This document shows, one piece after another, positions 1-12,455 of a stretch of 64,000 nucleotides of DNA (positions are counted from its first letter, which is position 1; each line of letters begins with the position of its first letter). The stretch spans positions 748,284-812,283 of the forward strand of contig VYZI01000105.1 in NCBI GenBank assembly GCA_013397695.1. Direction: 5' to 3'. The position numbers and the translations under genes are program-made. The notes beneath the pieces were generated by a model. The model ran no database searches and was not told the DNA's origin. It was given only the letters and a program-made list of their open reading frames with translations. The DNA is from Centropus unirufus (taxonomy: Eukaryota; Chordata; Aves; Cuculiformes; Centropidae).

Positions 1-3000
1 GAAGGCGCAGTAGAATTCAGGGCTTCCAGATCCCATCCCTTACTCGCTACTGATTTCTCCTCTGGCCGAGACAACACATGAGGCAAAACTGGTGTCTAAA
101 TGCAAAAAAATATTCCGTAAGAGCTCATTCCTCCTTCTGAAGGGAATTTGATTCTTTGATTTTCACCTTTTACATCTTTGTTTGAGTGCTAAAATGGTTG
201 CTGATTTGTAGAGGAAATCCCTCCTTTGTTTCACTGTTACAAGACATTGTACACAAAACAGTGGAAAAAAAAACAAAACAGAAAAAAACTCAAGTAAAAG
301 CTATAAGAAACTCTGCCACATTTATTGCCATTTCATGGGATACTAACCAAAGAAAAGATTTCTCAAAGCTATTAATTTGCTCAATTATGGCTGATAGATG
401 TTAGCTCTTTCATTCTTGAGAATCTATCTCTTGCCTTAAAGCTTGTCAACGAGTCCCTGAGTGACACTACAACCTTCACCAGTGACAGTTCTCAAGGCTT
501 CATTATGGAAGATTTTTATATTGCTCAGTGATTTGTGTATGTCAGTAGGTGCAATACACTTGCAAATCTACATGCATAGAGAAGAGAAACAAAGACAATG
601 AGACAGGCTGGTTTCTTAGCATTTTCATCTGTGGAATAAAACAAATGTCTTGTTCAATCTTCATAAAAAGAGAGGATTGATAACAGTCTATTTTCAGTGA
701 CTCAAACCAACGAGATTTAAAATGCTTATTAGCTATTGTACTGCATCACAAATTGTGTACCAACTACAATACTTCAGGCAGAACCTTCCACACCAATCAG
801 ACCCATGAAATGGTCTAGAGTTAAATAATATGGTGTTAGCTAAATAATAACACAGTGATGGAGAAATTAACAGGCAGAAGCTAGGGAGAGATGAGCTGTT
901 TTAAGCTCATATTTGAAATGACTCAGAACAAATGGGGCACAGGGATAAAGTCAGAGCTGTAGGGAAGACTCACCGACAGCAGAAATAATCCAGAAAATGC
1001 TTGCTAATAATGGAAGAGAGAGAGGAAAATTGTGACAAAGGCTGGTCTCCCTTTATAGCAGGTTTTATAACCCAGAAGGGCAATTTTATACTGGATGGTG
1101 TAATGAATGAGAGAGTTAAGAGGAAGTGTTTAACATTGAAGGGAGAGTGGGCTTTGTCCTTTAAGTATGGAGAAAGTAGCAACAGCATCTATACTTATGC
1201 CCGATGAACTGGAAAAGCAAAAAATAGCAATAACAGTAATAAAGACCACAGGCAAACTAATTAAATTCAATTTATTATTATTACTCCATTTTGCCATGTT
1301 CCACACAGATTCTTACATATCTATTTAATAACTATACTCTTCCTGCTGTGCTGCTCCCTATTTGGCTAAGCTGCACGACATGGATTTACCTGCATTTGGA
1401 GTTTCTGGGATGAACCACGTAAAGTAATTTTGTTTCAGATACTCAGTTTTTAAGCTGATTGATAATTTCTGCAAACAGATTTTTGAGAGTTAGCCCACAG
1501 GGACCAGTTTCTAAATTACCATGGAAATCAGGAGAAAGAAAATTTTAAGAACTCTATGTGGGGCACACAACTAAGGATAAAGATGAGTTTGTATTGCAAA
1601 GGGGATATTTTACATACAATCTAACATTGCTAAAGATTGCAATCTGCCTGCCTGTGGCTCTTCAGAGATCCCAGCAGTTCTCCACCTGCCCTTAGGGGCA
1701 GAAATTAGTGATGCGTTGGAGTATTACACAGAAAACAGCACAGGTCAGAAGCAAGAACTGCCTACAGCTGGGGAAGGGCTCCTAATCTAGACAGTAATAG
1801 TGAAGTTGGAAGTAAAATATGATTAACCAGAAATTCATGTGGAAAGATAATGGCTAGAATATGCCTTGACAGTTCACAGGCACACTTAGATTTTGAGTTT
1901 ATTTTTTATAAATATATATATGCTATTAATCAAAATTCTTATATGAAGGAAAAAGACTCCACCGGAATCAATAAAACTCCTCCAATTTATCCAACCTAAG
2001 ATTTGAGCTGACTTTCTGCTATGACCTAACATTATCTTTCCACTTCACTACCCTTTATTACTTGATTCATTCCCCGTAGGCACCAAGACAGAAACAGTTC
2101 TTAAAGGAGGAGGTGAATGTGATATATGTAGTGAGTTGATGTATTAGCTCATAGGTGCAGTGGGATTAATTTGATTCCACTTTAAGGATCTGATACAGGT
2201 GTCACACCTGAGTTTCTTGTCTAGTTTCCCTCTGCAGTCACTGGAGGTATAGTAAATATAGTCAATGGAGTTCAGAGTGTGAGTCATCTGAACAAATGTG
2301 GATGGTTATTTTAGGATGTGAAATCATGCCCTAAGCTCCATTGACTCTGTTGACTCTCTCTCCATTGACAACGAACAGAGTCTAGAGCAACTTGCCTAGA
2401 TAAGACACCCACTTTGCAGATATTCACGGTTAAACAGATGACTCCCATCAAATGTGCCCCAGGTGAAGAACACCTGCACGACATCAGGTGAAGGGGAGAA
2501 AAGACTAGTGGAACAGAGGGACCAAGGTGGTCTTTCTACAGGGAGATATGGGATCGGGAGAATCTTTCTGTTGAATTGAGGTTGAAAAAGAGGACAGGAA
2601 AGATTTAGCTGTTAAAGATTTTCTCAACATACTGATCATTATGATTATGGTGTTCAGAAATGCTGAGCAGCCACAACGCCCACTGAAGACAATGGGAGCT
2701 CAGCACTTCTGAAAATCAGCCACTTGCTTCTTAGTACTGAATGTAAGCCTTAATATTTAAAGATATAAAAGGGGCTGGGGGATGACCGTGCAAACAAGTG
2801 AATGAACTTCCTTCTCAGATGGTTTGCATAGCCCTTTCTTTCATTATTATTACTGCCTCCAGACATTATGTATGAGGGAATACTACAGCTGCAGCATTAT
2901 GTGAAAATGAAGATTGCAGAAGGTTGGGCAAACTCTGAATGCTGCACCCCCCCAGGGCTCATGCAAAGACTAGTAAAGCCTAGAAGAAGAAACACACTGG

Positions 3001-4029
3001 AGTGCCAGTCAGAAGATTGGTTTTATGTGGCTGCAAAGCCACTGTAAGAGGTTTCCAGTGGTCCAAATCTGCCAACTGACTGTAGTCCACTGTCCCCTCG
3101 GCATGAAGCAGTGTAACTTGGTTGAGCTGATGTAAAAGCACATCACTCAAGAGAGATATGTTTTGCCCCTCAGCCCCAACCCATCCCTCCACACCCAACC
3201 AGTATTCTCTTGCGAGCCACTTCTAGTGCTGGATTGACTTCCTCAAGCTATTTTAATTCACCAGTGCTGAAGAACTGCAAATCCTTTCTTGCTTTTTGAG
3301 TTATTTCTCTGTAAGGATATTAAGATGAACTGGCTCACTACAGAGACTACAGCTGTACAAAGCAAGAAGAAGCATGAGATTTGGTAAAAACAGTAGTGTG
3401 TCCTGTACTATTTAGAGCGGGTAACATAATTATTTCACCTTGAGGCATCTCACCACATGAAGCTTCACTCTGCTGAGGCCACACATGCTGCCTGAAGGAA
3501 TTTATTAAGTTACCCAAGGGCTATGGCTGAAACTTTTTTTTTGTTTTTATACTTTCTTTGTTTAAAATTACCTGGATTATTTCACTGGTATGGTTTGCAG
3601 TGTGATTGAAGAGCAGTTACAACAGCACGACAATACAGATGATGCCACTTTGTCACTGCATTGCTTATGGCAGACAGTAACAGAGCAAAGGCTACACAGG
3701 AGCCCCAGCATGTCCACTGAATTCCAAAGAGAAGAGGCAATGACTCCTGAAATCCAGCTTTATCATCAGAAAGAAAATAATCGTTTATAAATCAGAAGTA
3801 AAATACTGAGAAAGGACAATTAAAGATTCAGACAGGACTGAAGTATCCTAGGGATGTTTTGCTTGCCTTGGCAAAGAATGTAACCTGTGACTACATGCTG
3901 ACAAAGTTAATCTTAACACAGGAGAAGTGATTGGGGTTGAGTCACAGGAAGAATGGCTTTGAAGTATTTTGTGATAGCAGAGATGTTTGAGTCAGTTGGG
4001 TCTTGAAGATTTTGCAGGAAACTAGCTGA
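1..4029. other. No gene recognised
   Basis: AT-rich intronic sequence. All open frames here are at most 72 codons, without family resemblance or splice-bounded coding character. There is a C run at 2947. No CR1 tail was found. Confidence 0.7.
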
Positions 4030-5045
4030 AGAAAACTGAGTCATTAGTGATTATCTTCAAGAGATTGTGGAGGATTCAGAAGTACCAGAGGACTGAAGAG
4101 GGACAAATATAGAACCCGCCTATGAAAAACAGAGTCAATGGGTGAGAAATTACCGACTGGTAGGCCTAACTTCAACTTGGGGGCAGATTCTAGAAGAAAT
4201 TATTAAGCAACCATTTGCAACTACCTAGAAGATAATTACCTTATTAAAACAAAATACATTTAATACAGGAAATAATTACACATAATTTAATTTTTTGCTT
4301 AGTTTAATGCCAGATGAGAAAGAAGGTAAAATAAGATGCTATATAATGCTAAAAATATGTTTTAACAGTAATGTTAGTAAGATCTAATTGTAGTAAGATA
4401 GTACTGAGTGGCAAATCCCTTTTAAAGGGTAATTGTCAGGGGATTCTTACTATCTGACTGGAAGGGGATCTTAAATGAGATATTTCTATTCTATTCTATT
4501 TCTGGTTCTATTAAAAAATATAAGCACTGATATGTTTTAATAAAAAGTATAACAAATGCTTGTGGATGACAGCAGGCTTGAATAAACATACAAGTTCGTG
4601 GGAGAACAAAAGTGGTATCTAATACAGTCTTGAAGATAAATGGAGACAATGAGAGACATGAAATTAGGAGTAAGAAATGTAATGTACAGTCATGCAGTAT
4701 GCTGTGCTAGGGATGAAGAAATTAAATGCACAAAAACAAATACATTTGGCTAATCAGCAGGATATTAGGCAAAATTCTGCTGCTGAAACAGGACATCAAA
4801 CTCCATACAACCTCATGATGTAACGTGCAAGGAAAATAAATCTAATTTTGAAACGTCCTGATGTATTATCAGTGATGAAGAACAGATTTTTCACGTGAAC
4901 TCAGTGCTGGAAAGGTAAAGTACTACAGACAATTTTGGGTACTGCACCTTACAAATTGCACATATAAACAGATAATAGTACTGGTAGAGCAACAAGAATC
5001 ACAGAAGGGTTTGAACACTTAATATGTCAGAAGAGGCTGGATAAA
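4030..5045 (+). mobile_element. Old decayed CR1 fragment, RT region
   Basis: Plus-strand frames resemble the CR1 ORF2 reverse transcriptase in several blocks in the right order. At about 4147-4212 the sequence reads NYRLVGLTSTWGQILEEIIK, close to the CR1 block NYRPVSLTSVPGKILE-IIK. Around 4430-4470 a stretch resembles the 'tggctggaagg' region before the catalytic block. Around 4920-5040 it matches the C-terminal region (tttgggtactgcacc, gcaacaagaatcacagaagg, agaagaggctgg). Frameshifts and stops interrupt every block. No 3' tail is present. Boundaries are approximate, and the middle (4260-4900) is strongly diverged. It belongs to an older CR1 layer than the copies with avian tails. Confidence 0.6.
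4482..4500. repeat. (ATTCT)n short repeat
   Basis: Three to four units of 'attct' ('tttctattctattctatt') occur inside the old CR1 block at 4030-5045. Confidence 0.8.
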
Positions 5046-7019
5046 TAACCTTCTTCTTCTGTCTTGACTACTGCAACCACTTCTCCAAATCTCAGACAGT
5101 TCTCTGATTCCCAGAGGCAAAGCAATGCTCCGATCCCATGCTTATGTTTTGATCATCCCGACTTCTTCCTTTCCTCAGAGTATCTGAGAAATATATATAT
5201 TTTTTTTTTCTTTTTTTTCTAAAAAGATCTGCATTTGCTGCCTCTCCACACTCATCTGACAATGTTTCGGATCCCCTTTGCTTTGCTCCATATGTTTTTT
5301 ATAGGACAAGAGTCCCTTCAGACTGCAGTTAAGAGTGAATCACACTTCCTACCTTCAGGAATCAAACTGAAACATAATTAGACCTACATTTACCAAGACT
5401 TCCTATTAGTCAAATGAAGAGAACAATTACATGATTTGTTACTACAATGGTTTGAACACAAATTTAGGTACATTAACTAAAGGCATAAAGTCAGGTGCTT
5501 CAACTTCACCCCAAAATGCCCTTCCTCTGGTCTTCTCTCTTCAGTAAAACCCTCAGAAAGGTTCATTTTTTTGCAAGGATGTTTGCAACAAATCTAGAAC
5601 ATGACATGACACAAATAAGCACATTTCCAAACTCCTATAGCAAAAATGCTTAAAATAGAATACTTTCCTGTCCTGGCATCAACAGTGTTTTCCATTTATA
5701 TAATAGGAGCTTCTCAAGATAGGGAGATTTAGAAAACTGGCACCTCAGAAGCTTTAAAGAAACATCTAATAAGTAATAAATTTCAGAAATTCTAGTTTCT
5801 TTTTTATTTGAAGGATTCTTGTTAAAGTTACATAAACTGTCTTCAATTTCCATTATTCCACCCTATAAAAGCTTATTTTCCTTCACAAACCCAGAACAGA
5901 GGTGATTCACCATATATTTCTAACAAATTCAGAATAACCACTCTGAATTACTGTGAACTCAAAGTATGTACTCAACCTTTGCTCACGAACTTCTCTAATT
6001 CAGTGACTCTTCAAAAGCACCACACACTTGTATCTTATTAAATTTATGTTCTACTGAAACTTTTTGCCAAACACAGTAGAGAGGTATTAGCTGTGCGTAA
6101 ACATCTTCTCACCTGCAATCTTTTCATCCTCAGCAAGAATTGTAGACTTCTAGACATGGAGAAGTCAGGTTTCCACCTCAAGTCCACAAATTATTTACTG
6201 TCAAATCACTTGGATAATTCCATTATAGTCTATTTTTATTTCCTGCTGTGTAAATTAGAAGGAATGTGAACTTAAAAATCCCAGCAGAAGTGGGAAGTTC
6301 TCTGTGGTAGTTGAATTATTATTTCCACATTTGCACTATCCCCGTCCAGTTTTGTATTTAAACTATTTTGTATTTAAACATCTGGATCTGAATTAGATGC
6401 CAGTTCAAAGAGCAATAGAATTAATTATAATTCTTCCCTGAGCCTCAAATCAGTAAATTCAGTACTGGAATTTAAAAATCTCATTCTGGAATCAAATTCT
6501 TGCACCACAAGAAACATAAAAGTTCTGAAAAGAGACAGGCAGCCGTACCTAAGAACGTAACCTGTACTTTCTGAAGCAATTTTTTTCTGTAGAAACACAA
6601 ATTGTCACTGAATTTCATTTTGGTACCAAATTGTTACTTGGAATCCTTATTATGAAAGGAATTTTTTCCATTTTTTTTTTTTCTAGAGGGTTTGATCAGT
6701 AAAAAAACCACAGGTATTTTGAAAACAGGAATAAAAAGAAGAATGTGATATAAATCAAAGGATAGGAACTGAAAAAAAAATATTCCATCAGGTAAGCTAC
6801 AAGGTACGTAGCGAAAAACCTGTGACTGTAAATAGTAGGAACAATAAAGAAGATTTTTCCAGGTATGATAAATGAAAAATGCACCCTAAAGGAGAATCCA
6901 TTATTGCAGGTGAAATGAAACAGTATCAATACTAAAGGTGGCGAAAAGAAAAAAAGAAGATGACTATGTTCAATGAAATTTTTGTCCTCTATTTGAGAAG
7001 CCAGATGATATAGTCAGCT
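5046..7019. other. No gene recognised
   Basis: AT-rich sequence with a TA run and T-rich tract near 5186-5220, a local 14-bp direct repeat near 6349-6379 (ttttgtatttaaac twice) and a T run near 6671. No coding or mobile-element signal could be supported. Confidence 0.7.
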
Positions 7020-7215
7020 GATAAAACCTTTACGTTACAGGCCTGTCACTCTAGCATTGGTCTTAGTTAACTTACTGGAGCAACTAACATAAGACTTTCT
7101 ACTAATAAAGTATTAAATAAAATAAGTATAAATCAGTGTCCATCATTACTGGCTTCTGGAGAACAGATCTCATGAACTGAATGTCATATCCCTTTTGGTG
7201 AGCATACAGTATTTG
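7020..7215 (+). mobile_element. Old decayed CR1 RT fragment
   Basis: The plus strand contains 'caggcctgtcactctagc', 'ctggagcaactaaca' and, at about 7136-7200, a segment that translates with frameshifts to a CR1-like 'QHGF-ENRS---N-ISLL' block. These are consecutive parts of the CR1 RT domain, so this is a genuine but old fragment. A possible continuation near 7590-7720 (a frame reading EGIQSRNEK, compare the CR1 GI-SRNREV block) is too weak to include. There is no 3' tail. Confidence 0.6.
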
Positions 7216-9106
7216 AATGTGTGATTAAGCTAATTATGTAAAGTGTGCGATGGAACTAATTATGTCTGGACTGGTGCAACACATTCCCATGACACGTATG
7301 ATGTGAATTAAAGGATGGCCAAGAACTCTGGTCTCAGGCTGTTCCAGTAATCCGGAATTTCACCCACAAGAGAGTATTTTTCTGACTCTCCTACAGACAA
7401 GCTGCTCCACTGAGTATTTCTATTACTAACATGACAAATCTATCATGTTAAAGTTGAATCCTTGAGGGATGCTTGCTGCAGAAGGATAAAGAATTCTCCA
7501 TCAGATGAAAACATTCAATAGGCCCAAATGTAAATCCAGGTATAGATAAACACAGAATTCAGGCTGTACTGACAGGATGTGTTTTGATGGAGATTCTTAC
7601 CTGAATGATTCTAAAAAAGGTTGGGGAGTAGCATGGATCATTAGGTCAACAGTACCTGAGAGAAGGAGTGAGGGAATCCAGAGTAGGAATGAGAAGAGTT
7701 GCTTTTCAGCTCTCATTACGGAAGTGCCAAGATCTATGGCTGGGATCTACAGGCCCTAAAACGTTTTGACAGATAGGAAAAAGTCCAGAAAAAAAGTCAA
7801 TAATTGAAAGACTGAAGTAAAACAAACAAAGAAACAAAACCCACAGAATTAAAAAAAAAACCAAACCAAACAAATACCAAAGCCACATACCCAATCTTTT
7901 AGGGGAAGAGATGGAGATCTGGAAGTTGCATCACTCATCCTTATAAAAGAGAAATTGAGGTCTCTCATGGTCTCAGGACATAGAAGCTCAGGGAATATGA
8001 CTTTGTTAATGGGGTCTTTGATCTAGTATGTAAGGGAAAGGTTAAAATCTCATGGTTGTACCCTTGAGATAAGAAAACTCACTTAAGAAATCCAGTATGG
8101 ATTTGGAGGTCCGAAGGGAACAGACACAGGACAAGCAGAATGCAGTTTGTGGCTGGCCCTCACATTATTCAAAATATAAAACTCTAATTCCCCCTTCTAC
8201 ATCTTCTTAGCTCTCTGATGTAAACTAGTTTGAGCAAAACCTGATTTAGGGAAAATCCACTGGTCAGCTTATGTGATGACAGCAGCTCCCTCCTCCTGCT
8301 TTCATTACTTAATGATATTATGATTGAGTCTAGTCAGTGATAACAGCTTCCCAGTTACTTCAGTATGTTTGCTCCCCTTGCAATGTGCTTGTGTAGCACG
8401 ACATCTCTTGGCTGGGTGCTCAGTACAGTATTCTTGCTACTATAAAGTAACATTAAGAGAGGCTGCAAAGCAGACCTTCCCAGGATGTATTTGCCTCACA
8501 CTGATGTGTGTTCCTCATGCCGTAAATTTGTTATGTCTCCAGCTCCCAAGCTTGAGTGAACATTCATCTTTCTTCCTTTACATATACAGCCAAACAAAGC
8601 TGAGCTGTGGGCTGGCAGTAAAGAAATGAGACTCACATTATTGGCTTTGCATTAGGTTTGTTTATAAAAGACAAGGCATATTAATCATACATACCTACAC
8701 TGGGAGAAGCATGAAGCAATGCAGGAAATGTATTCATTATAAAAAGCAGGATGTCAAGCAGACTAGGAGGTGCTATGGATTGATGCACTAGCTTCTCTCT
8801 CATAAAGAAAGCTAAACAAGATTTTGCTCTAGCCCAGACTAAAAAAGCACAGATGAAACCTGTCCTTTTCTGGGTCCCCAAGGAGCATTATAAAGTAGGC
8901 TTTGAGTTGCCAATTAGTTGAGGCTTTGCACTGATGTGGCAGCTGGTAGGCAATGCTTAAACAAGGGGTTGCTCCAAAACATGGCCCCTATTATGGTCCC
9001 AGATAATATGCCTTACTTGTGTGAATGAGATAATTGAGAACTGAAAGGACAGTCTTGCGAGTCCTTTCATTTCAAGAATGGTTACTTGAAATTTGAGAGC
9101 TAACGC
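7216..9106. other. No gene recognised; possible degraded CR1 traces
   Basis: The left part may hold further remnants of the old CR1 at 7020-7215, but matches are too weak to annotate. An A-rich run is present at 7850-7875. The 101-codon frame at 8324-8629 has no recognisable domain and is compatible with chance. Confidence 0.6.
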
Positions 9107-9208
9107 ATAGAATCCTAGAATCCTAGAAACCTAGAATCCTAGAACTGTTTGGATTGGAAGATGATTCCAAGCCCCTGCCATGGACAGGGGTATCTTCCAC
9201 TAGATCAC
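9107..9208 (-). mobile_element. Short CR1 3' end, minus strand
   Basis: The fragment starts with a reverse-complemented tail of repeated 'tagaatcc' units (9107-9143) and continues with 'tttggattggaagatgatt' and 'ccctgccatggacaggggt', the reverse complement of the avian CR1 3' end. It is about 100 bp, 5' truncated, and directly abuts a second CR1 3' end in the opposite orientation. Confidence 0.85.
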
Positions 9209-9272
9209 ATTGCTCCATGATCGCTAAGGTCCCTTCCATTCCAAACCATTCTATGATTCTACAGTTCTATGA
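9209..9272 (+). mobile_element. Short CR1 3' end, plus strand
   Basis: The sequence 'ccatgatcgctaaggtccc' followed by 'ttccaaaccattctatgatt' and 'ctatg' is the last 60 bp of a CR1 in sense orientation. Together with the neighbour on its left it forms a 5'-to-5' inverted pair, so single strands of 9107-9272 could fold on themselves. Confidence 0.82.
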
Positions 9273-10587
9273 AATATTGCTATGTAGTCTCAAACTAAAG
9301 AAATTGGATCAAGGGCAATTTATCACAACTTGCTCCCATACTACTTCTCATCAAGCTTCTGCCTAGAAATGTGACCAGATACTTTTGGAAGCTATTACCT
9401 ATTTGCACAGATACATCTTAATGAATGCATATGCTATCAAAGGTTGTTTAAAAGACATGATATATAGTCACAGTTGCTATACTAAAATAGGGCATGATAT
9501 TAAAAGGACATTGTGCTACCATGTGGTAGTGTGGCATGCTGATACACCATAAACTCTGGTTATGTTTAGCATTACAAGGCGAGGAAAATAGAATTGACAA
9601 AAACCCGGGGGAAAACCGAGCTCAATTTGATTTTATGTGGTCAGGTACGTTCAGTGACCCTGGAGTTGTTAAGAAACAGATGTTAATAGAGAAAATACTT
9701 AACAAAGAAAATGACTGTCTTGTATAGAGGTGATCTTGGGAAGTCAGCTACATGGTATCTTTGCAACGTTAAGGGGAATGACATAGGCTGACAAAACTTA
9801 GTTTTCAGAGGGAGGGGATTCAAAATAGATCAAGACATATCAGATATTCCAAGTAGTAAAGATGAGGAAGTACTTTTAGAATGGGCAATGAACATGCTAC
9901 GCAGAAGAAGATAGTAGAGACCACCATATTTGTCTCTCTGAATTATAAGAAACAGCACAAGAACCAGATTTCCAGCTGCCTGTGGCCCTCTAAAATTTGC
10001 AGATGTCAAGAAATGTTTTTTGCAGAGAAACAAGGTAGTGTGAAATGAATGAAAAATGGACTTTCTTCTCCAGACACAAACTTTGTACAGTTTAAATGGT
10101 AATCCATGACTGTTAGCATGCGAATATCAGATTTATTTATTAATTATTTATTTCGGATCAGCCAAGATTTTCATCTTGTCATGCCTCCAAAGTTTTCTGA
10201 AGGATTTTTCTCTCTCTTTCTTTACCAAACCAGTTATACTCACAGAGGATGGAGGCTTCAACTAGTCACGTACCCTTGAATGTCATAGATAGTCAAAGAC
10301 GAGTATGTCATGGAACGAAAAAAAGAACAGAAAAGCGAAAGATCTTAACCTTCAAAGGTAAGACATGTTGTCCTGTAGAAAGCCACAACGTACCCTCTGT
10401 TTTGCTCATATTAGCCTTTCTTTGGAGAGCACTCTATGACAAATTTGACACAGCAAACCTACCAGTTCTGGTGTAACATGATTTCTCTCTATAGCACCTG
10501 TTCTATAACATAAGCAAAGCAGAAGAGATGGTCCATAGGATAAGAAAATAATAAGATCCTCCCCATTGACAGGCATATCTCAATAAA
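9273..10587. other. No gene recognised
   Basis: AT-rich intronic sequence with a 'tttatttattaattattt' low-complexity patch near 10131. Open frames are short and unrelated to known families. Confidence 0.7.
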
Positions 10588-10806
10588 GCACAGAAGGACT
10601 GCAACTGGAAGAGAGTGCTGGAGGTCATCTGTTCCAATAGGTCCATGTTCATACATCATTTGAGGATCTCCAAAGAAGGAGGCTTCACAACCTCTCTGGA
10701 AAACCTGTGCCAGAGCTCAGTCACCCTGATAGCAAAAGAAGCATTTCCTGATGTTCAGCAGGAATCTCCTCAATTTCAATTAGTGCTCATTATCTCTTCT
10801 TCTGTC
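10588..10806 (-). mobile_element. CR1 3'-region fragment
   Basis: Reading along the plus strand, 'ggaagagagtgctggaggtc', 'aacctctctggaaaacctgt', 'gccagagctcagtcaccctg' and 'agaagcatttcctgatgttc' are in the order of a reverse-complemented CR1 3' region of the subfamily whose RT ends in a Leu/Asp-rich segment. The tail repeat is missing. Divergence is high. Confidence 0.75.
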
Positions 10807-12234
10807 ACTGACATACACAAAAACTTATAAGGAAAATTAAAACTAATATTTGATTTTGAAAATGCTAAAAGTGAAAAAAACTTAATTTAAGAAATTCTAA
10901 GAAGAATCCACTGAGAATTATGTCTCTATCCTGAGAAATTTTGAGACTTCAGAAAGGTTTTACTCTTCCAAATCAAAATGAAAAGAAATAGAATGGAAAA
11001 GAAGAAAAAAATAGGTGAATTCATTATCCTTCCACCCAGTTCATTGTCTGTCCAGTCTCACTTCTCATATATTGCAGCAATACCATGAATGCTTCTTTTG
11101 CTACCATAACATTCAGCCACTGATTACACTAGTACCCTGGCCATGGCCAGGTTAAAGTGGGAATGATGCTTCTCCCAGATAATATCCTTGTCTCCACCTC
11201 CAGCAATCTAGGATTTTCTTGACCCAGAAACCAAGTGAAAAGTGATCACAGCAAACATGGCCTAAAAGCCACCCCAGCCAAATAAGAGGGTGGTAGAACA
11301 ACCAGAAGAATGAGTCACACCCCTTCTCCTTCCAACACCATACAGTCAGCAGCAGCTGCAGCCCAATTCAGCTCAACAGTTTACAGGTGTCTTCAGGAAC
11401 AACTGTCATAAAAGGCTTCCAAAATATGCACTATTTTTTACTTAGTTGTTTTTTTTTATGCTGCTCTTTAAATTTTGTACAGCAACAGTTACCCAATGAA
11501 AGCAGGAATTAACGGAAATGAAAGGAAATGAGAGACAGCGAAGGAAAAACAAACATAATCAGCTCCAGCTGCAGCTCAATTAAACAACCGTTCAGAGAAA
11601 ACTACTCATTCACAATTCACTCCCAGAAATCCGCTGTCTTACATTCTCTTTGGGATTTTGGAGCCACAGACGTAAACTGCAGATCAAGGCTCCTTACAAA
11701 GTAATTTAAGGCCCTCCAAAGTGCAAAGTCAAATGGCAGCTGCTTCACTGGACACTCTTGAAGAAGATGGTGGGGTGTGAGGCCAAGAGGTGATGTCCCA
11801 CTTGTACCTGAAGGGACAAGTCCATATCCTGCATGCACAAGCACAGAAATAAACCTGTGTTTCTTCTGTTCATGGAATCCTGGACCTGCTTGAATCCTCC
11901 TCTTTGTGGTTTTTTTTTTCTGTTTGGTTTGATTTTGCTCCAGGAGTGTGCACTCAAAATTTTTCTTTACTCACATGCCCTTATCTCATGCCCTCCTTGT
12001 CTGAGATAGTCCTGATGCTTTCAGTTTGCATCAGGAATGTCCTGTGAGCCCAGTACAGCCACTATAAATCTAGGCATGCGTAGCTGGTATCAAATGGCCT
12101 AGGAACATAACTTAAGGTTTAAATACTTTTCCTTCAGACTTTGATGTTCAAGTATTCATCCTTCCAAAGCTCTCCCAACAGATACGGACCTGCTATTCAT
12201 GTATTCATCTGATCCCAGGAGAAATCAGATCATC
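10807..12234. other. No gene recognised
   Basis: Holds purine-rich patches (10975-11010; 11505-11550) and T runs near 11451 and 11910. Two overlapping minus-strand frames of 70-75 codons at 11617-11957 show no domain. Confidence 0.65.
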
Positions 12235-12455
12235 CTTCATCCTATCACTGCCCTCCCCCAACACCTTTCTTGCAGGCCCTCATTAAGTACTGGAAGGCTG
12301 CTATAAGGCCTTCTCCAGGCTGAACAAGCCCAGTTCTCTCAGCTGTCCTTACATGAAAGGTGTTCCAGCTGTCTAATCATCTTAGTCGCCCTCAAGACTT
12401 GCTCTAACAAATGCATGTCCTTTCTGTGCTGAGTACAGCACAGCTACAGTCCTTG
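12235..12455 (-). mobile_element. CR1 fragment
   Basis: The segment contains 'tactggaaggctgctataag', 'ccttctccaggctgaacaag', 'cagttctctcagctgtcctt' and 'atcatcttagtcgccctc' in the order of a reverse-complemented CR1 3' region. It lacks both the 3' tail (the end near 12235 lies inside the element) and the 5' part. Confidence 0.85.

Noticed and set aside
7577..7759. 60-codon plus-strand frame with EGIQSRNEK as continuation of the old CR1
   Set aside because: Only one short block resembles CR1 and the neighbouring blocks expected on each side are missing or too diverged.
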